DNA of 46,839 nt from a virus. A model generated the notes under the pieces. That model did not search any database and was not told the DNA's origin. It saw only the letters and a list, made by a program, of their open reading frames with translations. Positions 36,601-45,260 of the stretch are shown in pieces (position 1 is the first letter of the stretch; each line of letters begins with the position of its first letter). Made by a program: the position numbers and the translations under genes. The DNA lies in the IMG/VR virus record IMGVR_UViG_3300042868_007577, positions 1 to 46,839 of that record; one strand, given 5' to 3'.

Positions 36601-37965
36601 CATAGTGTCGTATGTGATACTATTTTTAATAGGTGACGCACCTTTAATTCCAAGTGTTGGATTTTCGGCTAATAGTCTATTACCTTCCGAAATAAGTCCA
36701 CTTAGGAATGTTCTAGCTATTTGTTGTCTTGTTGGGTCTGTAAGTATTTCATCTTTAAGGGCATAAACATATGTACCATTCTTTAAAACGATTGGTCTTA
36801 GATTTAGATATGTATTATACCAAGACGTATCAGAACCATACACATCATTATAATATTTTTTTAAGGTTTCTTTATACGCCCTAATATTAGTTAATGGTTC
36901 CACATCAACTTTAGTATATGAATCAATAATAGTCTTTTCAAAATTTTCCAATGAATTCATGAATTGAGCAAATGTCATTTCAGGAAAATCAGGGTCAAGT
37001 AATCCTTTTGCTTTATATTCACTATAAACTTCAATTACTTTCTGATAACCCTTTTCACTAACAATTTGAGTTACCACATCATTTTGACTATTACTTGCTT
37101 GACCCGCAATTGACGCACTTTGTTTTGTTTGGGTTTCAATGTTCTTATTACCACCTTCATCTGATGTTGGTGATTTAGAAATGTCAAATCTTGTACTATA
37201 CATGTGTGGTGTTGCCAACAAATGACCCATTGATATTTCATTAAGAATGTTAAACTTATATCCAACAAATTCTAATTGAACTTGGTAATTTCCACTAAAC
37301 GTATTAAATGTTGCGTGAAATGTTTTTAAATTTAATTGGTATTTAATCGCCTGTCCATAAAACCCTTTAAGTGTTAAATAAAATGGAGGGTAAGGTAAAT
37401 TAAAAAATGCGGCATATGGTGAATTATCACCAAGCTCAAAAAGAGCTTTACCTTGAATATCTTCAAGAAGAATTGTTACTTGTGGAATAAATGAACTACT
37501 TGTTCTAACATTAATAGATGTGATACCCAACAAACCATTATCTGTTGATGTATTACCAGGGTTGTTTACTGTAACTCTATCATATGGTTTTGTACCATCA
37601 TTTGGTGCAATGGTTTCTATTCTTGTTTGATTGGTACCCAAACCATTTCTAGAACCTTTACCAGTAATTTCATCATAATATCCTGAAGTCAGTGATGTAC
37701 CTTCTGTTGGTCTTAAAAAATTAATTTTAGCAACCGATATAACTCGAGCTCTATCTTCAGGACTTCCACCAACGGCTAACTTAGTTCTTGGCAATACCTC
37801 CGCTTCAAGGTTGGCAAACATAACCAAATTTTCATGGTCAACCAATCTTTCACGAATATTACCAAACGCATCAATAGTTTTATTTGGGTCAACAACAATA
37901 ATGTTATTGTAATCAAATTCTACTAATACGTTTCCACTGTTGTCTCCTGGTTTGTTACCTGCCAT
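30610..37965 (-). CDS. Giant baseplate hub protein with TIG/IPT domain
   Basis: At 2451 residues this is the largest protein in the window. The N-terminal 270 residues have a hub-type fold (GDNSPYAAFFNLPYPPFYLT, FYGQAIKYQLNLKTFHATF). Around 1840-1900 there is the pattern of a hub beta domain (MFNGPYLITEVNHTIQPGQF, FTGIRQG) seen in gp27/gpD-type proteins. Residues about 1990-2120 form a compact alpha-rich domain (NGSYDNTKSS, FLDFMIARLGPNVNRILFG) that could be a cell-wall hydrolase, though I cannot name its active site. Residues about 2200-2290 are a TIG/IPT Ig-like domain (PPSITSFTPSIGVKGTIVNI). Its ATG at 37965 overlaps the gp53-like gene by 11 bases. It may merge the jobs of T4 gp27 and gp5. 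The hub call is inference from motifs and context. Confidence 0.8.
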   Translation of the reverse strand: MAGNKPGDNSGNVLVEFDYNNIIVVDPNKTIDAFGNIRERLVDHENLVMFANLEAEVLPRTKLAVGGSPEDRARVISVAKINFLRPTEGTSLTSGYYDEITGKGSRNGLGTNQTRIETIAPNDGTKPYDRVTVNNPGNTSTDNGLLGITSINVRTSSSFIPQVTILLEDIQGKALFELGDNSPYAAFFNLPYPPFYLTLKGFYGQAIKYQLNLKTFHATFNTFSGNYQVQLEFVGYKFNILNEISMGHLLATPHMYSTRFDISKSPTSDEGGNKNIETQTKQSASIAGQASNSQNDVVTQIVSEKGYQKVIEVYSEYKAKGLLDPDFPEMTFAQFMNSLENFEKTIIDSYTKVDVEPLTNIRAYKETLKKYYNDVYGSDTSWYNTYLNLRPIVLKNGTYVYALKDEILTDPTRQQIARTFLSGLISEGNRLLAENPTLGIKGASPIKNSITYDTMLINVNIDDIDLTKTTIQRTGILAPTTEDTKLTKDYLDNLYKPIAEVSVNSGTLNLVKTPFFIFKSNTVTSQVEPRFENLIYQLEAEANRKLTDYETKLTADFSRKIEDTKIGIGFRPTVRNVCAVVMASAEAFIRLMDEVHTNAWNVKYDPIRQLSILDNPSSAPGTDTQEKLGKSQEAANQNQGLSTSQIPVYPWPQFFVETPDDKKGRFQLRYIADPSVVDITKGYLYDKWPEVEFVEEYMRGITQRFNPPIAQVPTDSQATTNITNINAIEYPSNGIAYANKEEVKFFYEIWERQFLTSNYSGYIRANANQLSQLTELILGSETSNIVTSLGVSSPFLTLKLKNYNITAENYQQTLSNFSNQGTGRAYQEFIRDFYVTPYIRNLTENSFNILTTNDLGKEPQNPAKYEALEQLVKNASNDPLIIDTYPFTNPTWVSNNMAQSSTNANTSVYNTTQVLKVFKERNVISNFDSVYNYTTNRPVTNFSYLTVTDPTQEIISTNLTVFLDTRKNPDNFIPTEGYVYHTRQINNITTETTTTMLNTPYMVNAIQNGVLNWRKKDKYPYVQAAYLFINSLPLASLKEKYKTLGASNDLDYIASCFKKFGAIHKMPYAWVLKMGSIWYRYKTFKTTGIDFLDSAWTNFDYKGNFDPITSSDTKTYKFEFDGVKEITLQNTTSINTPKIQTGFYPKVINDFNVFYNGYDLYKDYTDAEIQTSIGGGMKIYNFKESNINPSGSVVDLISGFPKISTIETWSVVLPDTVMDLDNLASNCRPNRNTTSNKYFIVPSFGSPINQVNVELLQNNVQIVPFLNNPSIYNGSVRMLWSAPNYGYFNNTQIVKPNPEKYVNKILTGNEKQSSFKLLITDEYSNIEEIFSVFDKSILDKFEQEFLNFSKPIADIDLGPQVVVPIGESPVDNTALYRNFQYLFRNLMTVNSSTETSTSEYFNTLGNTQLASFSNTIKSFLEYDVMLKYGNPANYKRRVVDSFIASNNGPNVVTDPINFGTYIDNTLPSDFGGITLAQSKAQYPAQWLALETEIGFSTIQNLTYTNQGSYITDFFIDNNIDFTVDNIVLCSQLIKQYATQKLLTPTLTSVEFKSRLQLYLDGTTAIQNLFLNQILTGVRLALPNQQELPEKKIQSVIDGQQSKVENYEVFKALNDKWIAGGDFSNKTLFEDFLFLDRASRNIGDTLLVDIFSLKDTLLGTKTFEESSFNMEMSVFTFLSGILIKNKFNVMPLPAYVNFYNVQDADGTTLSQSAEGSLEFADNMWGTFLDVDYRKSSPKVVCFYAGLPSAQLDLPKGNSRFRDDSFELRRASENPLIENQIGKQDWALSNKCVGFNVDIGTRNQNIFYSFDVSMDSGKATSESIQTQINMVDQANGKNVATQNVGLYNLYKKRSYQCQVVCLGNALLQPTMYFNLRHVPMFNGPYLITEVNHTIQPGQFQTNFTGIRQGIYDLPSIDNLLQSLNQNLLTQIESAILKKKENIPVKPETNINKTAQLQQAGDNAAAASNSCTLSLDTNYVTWGDFVESATTGLTEKQLADAIIAKTNDVNLQIIIYLMCYIKTFNTDKFYGYNNNFVNAELSVYWGTVGRNYFIQKQASCVSISNANGSYDNTKSSTPIANFANLDTFLDFMIARLGPNVNRILFGENGNAPLGVPKYYACYWTPATSENPNISPKYFDENQDEFKTLKETVIKGLKSANKAQLSGDANSDVKAANKAQEQQIANVGAGATNNLNTTTLPPPICLPPSITSFTPSIGVKGTIVNIIGNDLGSVTGITINGITVITGITINSETNVVVIVPFSNTTVPQNNVITVKSVYGDGSSTTTFTYNPLQTSAAPPTVAPNVLPNSNTQPQQTGPVTMTGITEVNTIYTPGYTKIGINTPLINDWEILSDPLSPYLSYEVVQTTVSSNNTTVQTVISQGVVNLMDAYTNSTFTEFYIEDGGVIYEINNNGGTIPTDCVINYKIKILANTITPTTPPTQSVTQWFSNVIIIP

Positions 37966-38278
37966 AATAATAGAAATAATTATCTAACGCCGCTTTATAG
38001 TCCTGTAATGAAGGTAGTAGCGGATAAGGAATAATCAATACCGCCCCATCGAATATGTTATTTTCTAATCCACCAAATTGTGGATTTGCTTGTAATATCA
38101 ACCAACCAAAATATGGTGAGTTGTAATATTCTTGAGACACCACATCCAATCGACTACGAGCCACTTTATATATGTAAGACTTATCTGTAGGTTTTTGAGG
38201 TAATTGCACAAAAGGGACAACGGTCTGTTCACCATTAATCAGAAAATTACTATATCTATTCCAATATTGATATGCCAT
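37955..38278 (-). CDS. Baseplate wedge protein gp53-like (LysM-type fold)
   Basis: This 107-residue protein has the small T4 gp53/LysM-like pattern: YKVARSRLDVVSQEYYNSPY, then FGWLILQANPQFGG and DGAVLIIPYPL. In T4, gp53 clamps neighbouring wedges into the ring around the hub. The start is an ATG at 38278 sharing a base with the stop of the upstream gene (TAATG), and its end overlaps the hub gene. T4 gp53 is longer (196), so this is a shorter form that keeps the core. Confidence 0.8.
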   Translation of the reverse strand: MAYQYWNRYSNFLINGEQTVVPFVQLPQKPTDKSYIYKVARSRLDVVSQEYYNSPYFGWLILQANPQFGGLENNIFDGAVLIIPYPLLPSLQDYKAALDNYFYYYGR

Positions 38279-41200
38279 TAGTTAAACTTTGCCTTTGAGA
38301 TGAATACTTCACTTGATATTTCATCGTCCCATGTTGCTTTATTTGTGTTTTGATTTTCAGTATCACCTAAACCTTTAATCAATGCTATTTGACCTGATGT
38401 GTTTGCGTTTTCAGTTGTATAATCAAATAGTCTTTTTTTCTTAAGAGTGTAAGGAGTGAATTTCAAGAAGTTTTGTAACTTTTGTGTTTTCATATAATTG
38501 ATAAACTCTTTAGTAGTATTGTTTTCGTTTTCAAATTTTGGTTTGGCGGTTCCTTTCCAATACTTATCAAAGTCTTCAGATAATACAGTTCCACTTTCCC
38601 CATTACCAATAAGACCCTGATTATTAATTATATTACCAATCATCGCATTTTTAAAGGTTTCATATTTTTTATCATCAATAACATCATCAGATAAAATCAT
38701 ATACACCCTTCTAAAAGACACATTAATAAAATCATCACTATTAAACGGCACAAACACTTTTTGGTCGTCAGGTAATTTTGTCTCAGTCGGTGGGAAAATT
38801 AATTTACCCGAATATTCTTTACCATTAAAAGTGAATTTGGTTTCATCGGTGGTTAAACCATTAAATTCAACAATTCCATGTTTAATTTTTAAAATATCAT
38901 TCGCCATTTCAATCAAAGTATCTGATGCTCCAGTTGAACTTGGGTCTACCGTAGTTGTTGGTAATGTCGTATAACTTATCACATTTCCTAACTTATCTTG
39001 TTTACCATCGGTACCTGAAGGACCAGGATACGCTGATGGGTAATACATAACAGTATTTGCTCTTGCAACATAAGAAATATAAACTTGTTGTACATTTGTC
39101 ATACTTTGAGTAATTGTAGTAACTGCATTTAAATAAGTACTTCCTTTGGTTTTAACAACATTTGTATAATTTTCTTTAAGTTGTCTCATTACTTTATTTG
39201 AAAAATCTTTACTACTAATTAATTGTAAAAATCCTTCGTCACCATTTTTAATGTCTTTAATTAACTCATCAACAATTACATTAACTCTCGCCTCTGTATT
39301 ATTAGGTTTTCCAAAAAGATTTACAGGTTCATTTTTATCAACTAAGAACGCACCATTTGTATAATTTCTTTCTAACATCCATTGTTGACGTAAAGCATTA
39401 TTATATTGATTAACGGTCTCTTCACTTTTATTTACAACATTTGTAAAATAATTTTGAGTTTCTTCCGAGAATTTATCCATAAATGATTCATAACTAATGG
39501 TACCTGTTTGTCCTGTAGAACTAATACTATTAGTTAATATTGTTCCAATGGTATTTTCATTTGATAATCCATTGTTTGGTTGAGCACTATTAATTGTTGG
39601 AGGTGCAACCCCAGATAACGCCGCAAATTGTAAGAACTCCTTATCCAACACAAGATAACTTGTATCAGTAACATCTGCCCTATCATCATAAATCTCAGTA
39701 TTTGCGTAGTAGTTGAATGTAAGAGCGTTCTGTAATCTATCAACAGATTCTTTTAATCCACTACCACCAACAAAGTTAAATGCTAAAGTAACCTTAGCAA
39801 TCATAGGTTGAACTCCAATACCCTCAGGATTCATATCAAGTCCTTCATAAGCAATACTCAAACTTGTTGGTATTATCTTGGTATTGTAAAAGTCCCCAAC
39901 TCTTAAAATAAGAACTGGTGGTGCCCCAAATGCCGTGTTGGTTGCATTATTATATTCTAACACATCTTTACCTCCAATAGATTTAACCACAGGTATTGTA
40001 TCACCAGGTCTCATACATTGTTGTAAGAAAGTAAGTCTTGTGTTTAATCCTTCAGGTGTCATTGAGTGAAATGCTGGTTGGAAGAATTTTAATTTGTCCT
40101 TAAGGTTATCATAAACCATAGGGGTTTCCTCTTTAATTACCTCAAAATAATCACACTCAGATAATAAGGCTCTTAACACTCTTTTGGTTATATTATCTCT
40201 CGGTATTACAGTTGTTTCTACCGTTGTTTGAGTTTCAGTTGTAGTTACAACATTACCTGTCACCACAGTTGTTTTCTTTGGTGGTAAAACAGGTGTTGGT
40301 TCTGTTATGTTAGTCGTTATACTTGATATAAATGCCCTTCTACAAGCCATCGCACTTGTTGTGAACACATCTTTAGAACCCGCTTGAGTATCACCACCAA
40401 CAGTGTTATTATCATTATCTGTACAGTTAACCGTATTACCAACATCCATTTCATCTATTGAAAACGGACCTTGTGTTTTTTTAGATTTTTTTGGTTGTGA
40501 TGTTGTATTCTCACCAAACCCTTCACCACTTTTCAATATTAATCTATTTGATTTAACAAATTTATTAGTTGCTGGATATTCGGTAAAGAATTTAATAACA
40601 GATGCAATTCTTCTTGCAGAAAGTTCTTTATTATATGATTCAGTCGCTGGTGCAGAACAACTTGAGCTAATTACAATTGTAATGTTTGTATTAGGTTCAG
40701 TATTTGTTGTTAATAGTTCGGCAATTTTATCGGCTAACTGTTGACCAATTTGATAGTTTGGTGTAACAACAGTATTGAAGAACTCATCTAACTGAGCACC
40801 ATTTGGCTTACTAGTATACAACCCAACGTTTGTTGGTGATGTATATCTGTCATACTCTTGAGCATAATTTGGAATTGGTTTATTTTGTTTTGGAAAATCA
40901 TTACCAAAATAAAAGGCAATTTGTTGGTATTTGTTTAATTCAACACTACCTGTCGCACCTCCACCACCAGAACCTGTTACTCCACCACCACTGTTAGACG
41001 CAGCAACTGTTGGGTTTCCACCATCAATAGTATTGATAGCGTATTGCATCTGTTCTCTTGTAATTTCTTTAGATGTAATGGCTTGTTGGATTTGGAATAA
41101 ATCGTTTGGATTAATTGTATAATATTTTTTGGCAAGTTCATATAAATCGTATTTTCTACATCCTGCAAAGAATGAATCTAAAATACTATCAATTCTTGGT

Positions 41201-43320
41201 TTGTTTGTTTCGTTTGCTAACACCTTGTTAACAATAACATTTAACACTGAAGGATGGTCAACAACAATATCCCATGTTAAACTACCTGTTCTACTTGTAC
41301 TTTTGTAAGTATAAATTGGTTCAGGTCTTCCAAGGAATTCGTTTGGATTCCAGTTAGCCTGTACTGATTCGTTGAATGTTAAGTTATATGGTGGGAACCA
41401 CATTACTCTACCTCCATTTGGTCCTCGTTCACAAACCGCCAAGTCTGAAACCGCAAAACCTGGTGTGTTTGATGTTGCCCATGCCAAGTTCTCCAATGAG
41501 AACATATATTTTTTAGCATAAGCATTATTCATCGTACCAATAATGTTAGTTGAGTCTTGTCCTCCCTCTTGTTTGTTTGGTGCAATATTAAGATTATATG
41601 TCTTATCTAATACAGACCACGCAAATCTTCTACCTTCAGTTGTAATACCATCGGTTTTTTGAAGGTCATTATATTGTAAATAAGGAATATCTTTGGCAAA
41701 TACACGACAATATTCTGTTCCAACCTCTTGTCCGATTGCTCCAACATAACTTAAAACTCTTGAACCTTTTGTCATTTCTTTGTACCCATCATGGAATACT
41801 TTACTAACTTGGTCAATCGCGTTACCCGCATGTTTTAGACGGTTACCACCTTGTGGTTGGCTATCAATTAATCTTTGGGTGTCATCTAATATAGAACCTT
41901 CTCTAAAAGTTCTTTCAGTGGACTCTGTTGAGTTGTATGATGATGGTTTAAAGTCTTCGTCATTATTTGTGATTTCACCACCAATACCAACTTTTTTACC
42001 AGCATTACCTTTGTATTTTGGTGATACCCATGTGAATCCACCTTCAATACCCCCACCATTACTATAAGTCGGTCCGTTAGCACCAAGTCTAATTTCTTTA
42101 CTTGGTCCTTCATATAACTGAGCCAACTCTTCGGGACCATAAACAGGTGATTGTACTTCATTACCATAAGGGTCGTTTGGTAATGAACCTGATGGTGAAA
42201 AAATTCTTGATGGTTCAGATGTTGTTGAACCAATATAATAATTGGCGTTGTTTGTGTTGGTTCCAACCAAAGCTCCACCCAAACGGTCGATTAATGTTCG
42301 GTCGTAACTTGGCTTGTATCTGTTAAAGTTAATATTCTTAAACAATAAAGATTTTTGACCTTGTCCTGTATTTTCAAAGAATATTTGGGAACCTGTCTTA
42401 CCCGCACCTAAAAGATTACTAATAAGTTTACCACCCGCAGCTAATGGATTACCCAATAGAGCTTGTTGGATTGTGGTTGGTTGTGGTGGATTAACACTTG
42501 GGTCCCAATAAGAACCTGGTATAGTTGAGAACGGTAATTGACTACCTCCAAGACTTAAGGCAAATTGAGCTGCAGCTCCCAACGGATTGTTTGGTACCGT
42601 AATATTATAGTTTGGTTCAATTATCGGAACATTACCAGTTAAAATATTAACAAGATTTGTACTACTATTAACATTTAAAATGTTGGCTCTACCAATAGTT
42701 TCTCTAATGATTGCTCTACCAATTCGGTCTTGAAATTCTTTCTTTAAAGTCTTGGCACCTAAACGAGCAATAAATGAATCTGAACTCAATAACCCATCAC
42801 TACCAAGTGGGTCAGGATTTAATAATATTGATACCGCACGATAAGATGATGGTGTAAAGGTATAATATGGTTGTCCGTTTGGTGGTCTGTCTTGGTCAGG
42901 TCTAACAGTTTCTAATGATGAAACCGCCTCACCCGCATCAAAATTATTCGGACTTGAATAAGCGTTTAATGGTCTCCATATTTGAGTTGCCGCAAATCCC
43001 GTATCAACAATGTGAGCATCTTGTTGACCTGGTCCATATTCACCCTGATTAGAAGTTGTATTTAAGTTTCCACTAATGTCAGGAGCAAATTCATATCCTC
43101 CTTCATTACCCCATCTGTTAAGAGTATATTGTTTGTCGGCAAAAAATGTTGTATCAATTAAAAAATCAGGACTGTCAATAACAGAAATGTCTTGTTGAAC
43201 TACTTCATATGTTATTGGCGGGGTCGCAGGACTAGGTGATTTAGCATAAGGTACTAAATTACGAGTCATCAGTTTTTTTCTGAATCCTTCAGTACTAATA
43301 TAATCTAACGGACTACCCAT
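38278..43320 (-). CDS. Large baseplate/tube-cap protein with OmpA-like domain
   Basis: The 1680-residue protein starts at an ATG at 43320. Residues about 547-720 contain VMWFPPYNLTFNESVQANW and FLGRPEPIYTYKSTSRTGSL, a pattern like that of baseplate tube-cap proteins (T4 gp48/gp54). A Gly-rich linker (GGGVTGSGGGGATG) leads to an OmpA/MotB-like segment at about 860-940 (YNKELSARRIASVIKFF, LKSGEGFGEN), a fold that binds peptidoglycan in bacteria. A second tube-like part at about 1040-1220 follows (FHSMTPEGLNTRLTFLQQC, PPVLILRVGDFYNTKIIP). The C-terminal third is unassigned. It is inferred to join tube and baseplate and possibly touch the cell wall. Assignment of the tube parts is by pattern only. 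Confidence 0.8.
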   Translation of the reverse strand: MGSPLDYISTEGFRKKLMTRNLVPYAKSPSPATPPITYEVVQQDISVIDSPDFLIDTTFFADKQYTLNRWGNEGGYEFAPDISGNLNTTSNQGEYGPGQQDAHIVDTGFAATQIWRPLNAYSSPNNFDAGEAVSSLETVRPDQDRPPNGQPYYTFTPSSYRAVSILLNPDPLGSDGLLSSDSFIARLGAKTLKKEFQDRIGRAIIRETIGRANILNVNSSTNLVNILTGNVPIIEPNYNITVPNNPLGAAAQFALSLGGSQLPFSTIPGSYWDPSVNPPQPTTIQQALLGNPLAAGGKLISNLLGAGKTGSQIFFENTGQGQKSLLFKNINFNRYKPSYDRTLIDRLGGALVGTNTNNANYYIGSTTSEPSRIFSPSGSLPNDPYGNEVQSPVYGPEELAQLYEGPSKEIRLGANGPTYSNGGGIEGGFTWVSPKYKGNAGKKVGIGGEITNNDEDFKPSSYNSTESTERTFREGSILDDTQRLIDSQPQGGNRLKHAGNAIDQVSKVFHDGYKEMTKGSRVLSYVGAIGQEVGTEYCRVFAKDIPYLQYNDLQKTDGITTEGRRFAWSVLDKTYNLNIAPNKQEGGQDSTNIIGTMNNAYAKKYMFSLENLAWATSNTPGFAVSDLAVCERGPNGGRVMWFPPYNLTFNESVQANWNPNEFLGRPEPIYTYKSTSRTGSLTWDIVVDHPSVLNVIVNKVLANETNKPRIDSILDSFFAGCRKYDLYELAKKYYTINPNDLFQIQQAITSKEITREQMQYAINTIDGGNPTVAASNSGGGVTGSGGGGATGSVELNKYQQIAFYFGNDFPKQNKPIPNYAQEYDRYTSPTNVGLYTSKPNGAQLDEFFNTVVTPNYQIGQQLADKIAELLTTNTEPNTNITIVISSSCSAPATESYNKELSARRIASVIKFFTEYPATNKFVKSNRLILKSGEGFGENTTSQPKKSKKTQGPFSIDEMDVGNTVNCTDNDNNTVGGDTQAGSKDVFTTSAMACRRAFISSITTNITEPTPVLPPKKTTVVTGNVVTTTETQTTVETTVIPRDNITKRVLRALLSECDYFEVIKEETPMVYDNLKDKLKFFQPAFHSMTPEGLNTRLTFLQQCMRPGDTIPVVKSIGGKDVLEYNNATNTAFGAPPVLILRVGDFYNTKIIPTSLSIAYEGLDMNPEGIGVQPMIAKVTLAFNFVGGSGLKESVDRLQNALTFNYYANTEIYDDRADVTDTSYLVLDKEFLQFAALSGVAPPTINSAQPNNGLSNENTIGTILTNSISSTGQTGTISYESFMDKFSEETQNYFTNVVNKSEETVNQYNNALRQQWMLERNYTNGAFLVDKNEPVNLFGKPNNTEARVNVIVDELIKDIKNGDEGFLQLISSKDFSNKVMRQLKENYTNVVKTKGSTYLNAVTTITQSMTNVQQVYISYVARANTVMYYPSAYPGPSGTDGKQDKLGNVISYTTLPTTTVDPSSTGASDTLIEMANDILKIKHGIVEFNGLTTDETKFTFNGKEYSGKLIFPPTETKLPDDQKVFVPFNSDDFINVSFRRVYMILSDDVIDDKKYETFKNAMIGNIINNQGLIGNGESGTVLSEDFDKYWKGTAKPKFENENNTTKEFINYMKTQKLQNFLKFTPYTLKKKRLFDYTTENANTSGQIALIKGLGDTENQNTNKATWDDEISSEVFISKAKFN

Positions 43321-43331
43321 TTATATGTTTA

Positions 43332-43342
43332 CTAATAAATAG
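43332..43342 (-). promoter_or_regulatory. CTATTTATTAG motif before the tube-cap gene
   Basis: The minus strand reads CTATTTATTAG, about 12 bases before the ATG at 43320, in the 41-base gap after the tape-measure gene. It belongs to the recurrent TATTTAT set. Confidence 0.35.
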
Positions 43343-43361
43343 GTTGATTGAGTTTTTTTTA

Positions 43362-45206
43362 TCATTGATAAGTTGGAACACCCGCACCTTTTGTATCTTT
43401 TCCAAGAGTTGCAACATATTGTTTAAATCCTTCACTATTGAATATTTGAGTTAATTGTTGTTGTGTTAACCCATTAGCTCCAACAGGACCATCTATAGTT
43501 ATTTTAATATTACCCGTTACGTTGTTTGTAACATTAGTTGTTTTTGGTTGAGTTGTTTCAATTTGTTTTGATGCCATTTTAGATTGTAAAGTTTCACCTA
43601 AAACATTTGACTCACTTAGAGGTTTTACTTGAGCCTTTTGTTTAACCGCCTCAACCGAAGACTTTAACGGTGAACCAAGTGCTTCCAAAGTTTCATTTGC
43701 AAATGCCCTAAATTCTTTTTCAATTCCACTACTTCCTTTAATATTTTTAGCACTGGCCTCTAAAATACCTTTAAGAGCTTTCGTTCCACTTTCACCCAAT
43801 GAATTTGCTCCACTAATAACACTATTTTCTAATTGTTCAATTTTTTTAGTAAAATCGGCGTCAGAAATTTTACCAGCGTCTTTTGCGGTAAATAAATCTC
43901 TCATTTTATCTATCGCTCCCGTAACATTTTCAGTAATTTTAGCACTCTCAGGAATTGCCTTATAAACGTCTTTTGATAATTCTCTTAAAATTCTGTCAGC
44001 TCCATAAATGTTTTCACGAACTACAGGTGTTGCCGCAACACCATAAGCAACTTTAGCTGCAATCGCTTTAACATTTGCTGCCATATCTTGTGCAACAGTC
44101 AATTGACTTGATTGAATGTCTTCAAGAGTTTTTGGTCGATTTTCTTCTCTTTCTTTTAGAGCGTCAAATTGTTCTTGAGTTAACTCACTTAGTTTCTTTT
44201 GTTCTATAATACCTGTTTGGTCATTTTTAAGTTGAACCACATATTGTCCATCTTTCATTGTTGCCATATTTGCCAACAATTGTTTGTCTTCTTCTTTGTC
44301 AAACTGTATTTCAGGACTTATATTAGATATTCTTTTATCTAAATCTGCGGCGGCTAAAGCAGCTTTACTTAAAGACCCCGCAGACATACCAGCTTCTTGT
44401 TCAATTTCTCTCAACATTAAGACCCCTTGAGGATTTATCTTAAATGTTTGTGTTTTTTCATCAAACTCTGTAAATTGTTTTGACGCTTTAATAATACTAT
44501 CTTGTAATCCCGATGGGTCTGTTAATGATTGATTCATTAATGCAAACGGGTCAGTTAAGTTTCCAATAGATACACCTAACCTTTGTAATCCAGCAGCGGT
44601 TTCAATAGCCCCTTCAGGTGTTAAAACTTTTTCCGCAAAATTAAATGTTTCTTGCATGTCCAATCTTAACATTGATGCTTGTGCCGCCATTTTTGCTAAA
44701 CCTGCAACACCACCTTCAAACTGATAACGGTTCATTTTGGACATGTTAGCATTAACATCCCCCATAACCGTTTTAGAGTTCAATCCAACACTTTGAATAT
44801 AATCAATAGAACTTTCTAAGTTTGTACCTATTTGAGAAGCCTCAATACCTACGGTAGCAAAATTTTCAACCAATGTTTCCGATTCTATACCTAATATTTT
44901 ACTAGCGGCATATAATTTTGAAACTTGTTCTTCCGTTGCAATTACATTTCTTCTTGACCCCTCAGCAATACCCTCCATCGTGGCGGCAGCCGATGCTGCA
45001 TCACCACCTAAACGAATTACTCCAGCGGCAGACCTAGAAATGGCGTCTCCCAACTCATCCATTCGGGTTCTACCCATTACAAATGTTTGGTTCAGTCTTT
45101 CAGATAAATCAAACATGGTGTCCATAGCCTTGGCAGCTTCCTCAAGAGGTGATGCAAGACTTTCAACACTTTTCTTTAACTTATCGATTTCTTCTTTTGA
45201 CGGCAT
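43362..45206 (-). CDS. Probable tail tape-measure protein
   Basis: The 614-residue protein is long, helical and low in aromatics and cysteine, with coiled-coil-like stretches (LKKSVESLASPLEEAAKAMD, MRDLFTAKDAGKISDADF) and many Ala/Ser/Met residues. It is similar in length to T4 gp29 (590), which sets tail length and starts tube growth. Its place just after the tube gene and the frameshifting chaperone is the standard tape-measure position in tailed phages. The C-terminus (NVTNNVTGNIKITIDGPVG) is beta-like and may dock to the hub. The start is an ATG at 45206. The product name is inference from order and composition rather than from a motif. Confidence 0.75.
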   Translation of the reverse strand: MPSKEEIDKLKKSVESLASPLEEAAKAMDTMFDLSERLNQTFVMGRTRMDELGDAISRSAAGVIRLGGDAASAAATMEGIAEGSRRNVIATEEQVSKLYAASKILGIESETLVENFATVGIEASQIGTNLESSIDYIQSVGLNSKTVMGDVNANMSKMNRYQFEGGVAGLAKMAAQASMLRLDMQETFNFAEKVLTPEGAIETAAGLQRLGVSIGNLTDPFALMNQSLTDPSGLQDSIIKASKQFTEFDEKTQTFKINPQGVLMLREIEQEAGMSAGSLSKAALAAADLDKRISNISPEIQFDKEEDKQLLANMATMKDGQYVVQLKNDQTGIIEQKKLSELTQEQFDALKEREENRPKTLEDIQSSQLTVAQDMAANVKAIAAKVAYGVAATPVVRENIYGADRILRELSKDVYKAIPESAKITENVTGAIDKMRDLFTAKDAGKISDADFTKKIEQLENSVISGANSLGESGTKALKGILEASAKNIKGSSGIEKEFRAFANETLEALGSPLKSSVEAVKQKAQVKPLSESNVLGETLQSKMASKQIETTQPKTTNVTNNVTGNIKITIDGPVGANGLTQQQLTQIFNSEGFKQYVATLGKDTKGAGVPTYQ

Positions 45207-45220
45207 TTAAGTTTTGGTTT

Positions 45221-45232
45221 CTATATAAATAG
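45221..45232 (-). promoter_or_regulatory. CTATTTATATAG motif before the tape-measure gene
   Basis: The minus strand reads CTATTTATATAG, 15 bases before the ATG, just after the hairpin at 45234-45260. The opposite strand reads TATAAATA. Confidence 0.4.
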
Positions 45233-45233
45233 A

Positions 45234-45260
45234 AGAAGGACTAATTTTTTTAGTCCTTCT
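45234..45260 (-). terminator. Hairpin at the end of the chaperone gene
   Basis: An 11-base stem (AGAAGGACTAA with TTAGTCCTTCT) closes a 5-base loop. Its arm contains the stop codon of the frameshift extension. The following bases (TCTATTTAT) are only weakly U-rich, so it could be a partial terminator or an mRNA-stability hairpin. Confidence 0.6.

Noticed and set aside
40403-40744. Plus-strand frame opposite the OmpA-like region
   Set aside because: Composition matches the antisense of the real gene, with no start context or homology impression.
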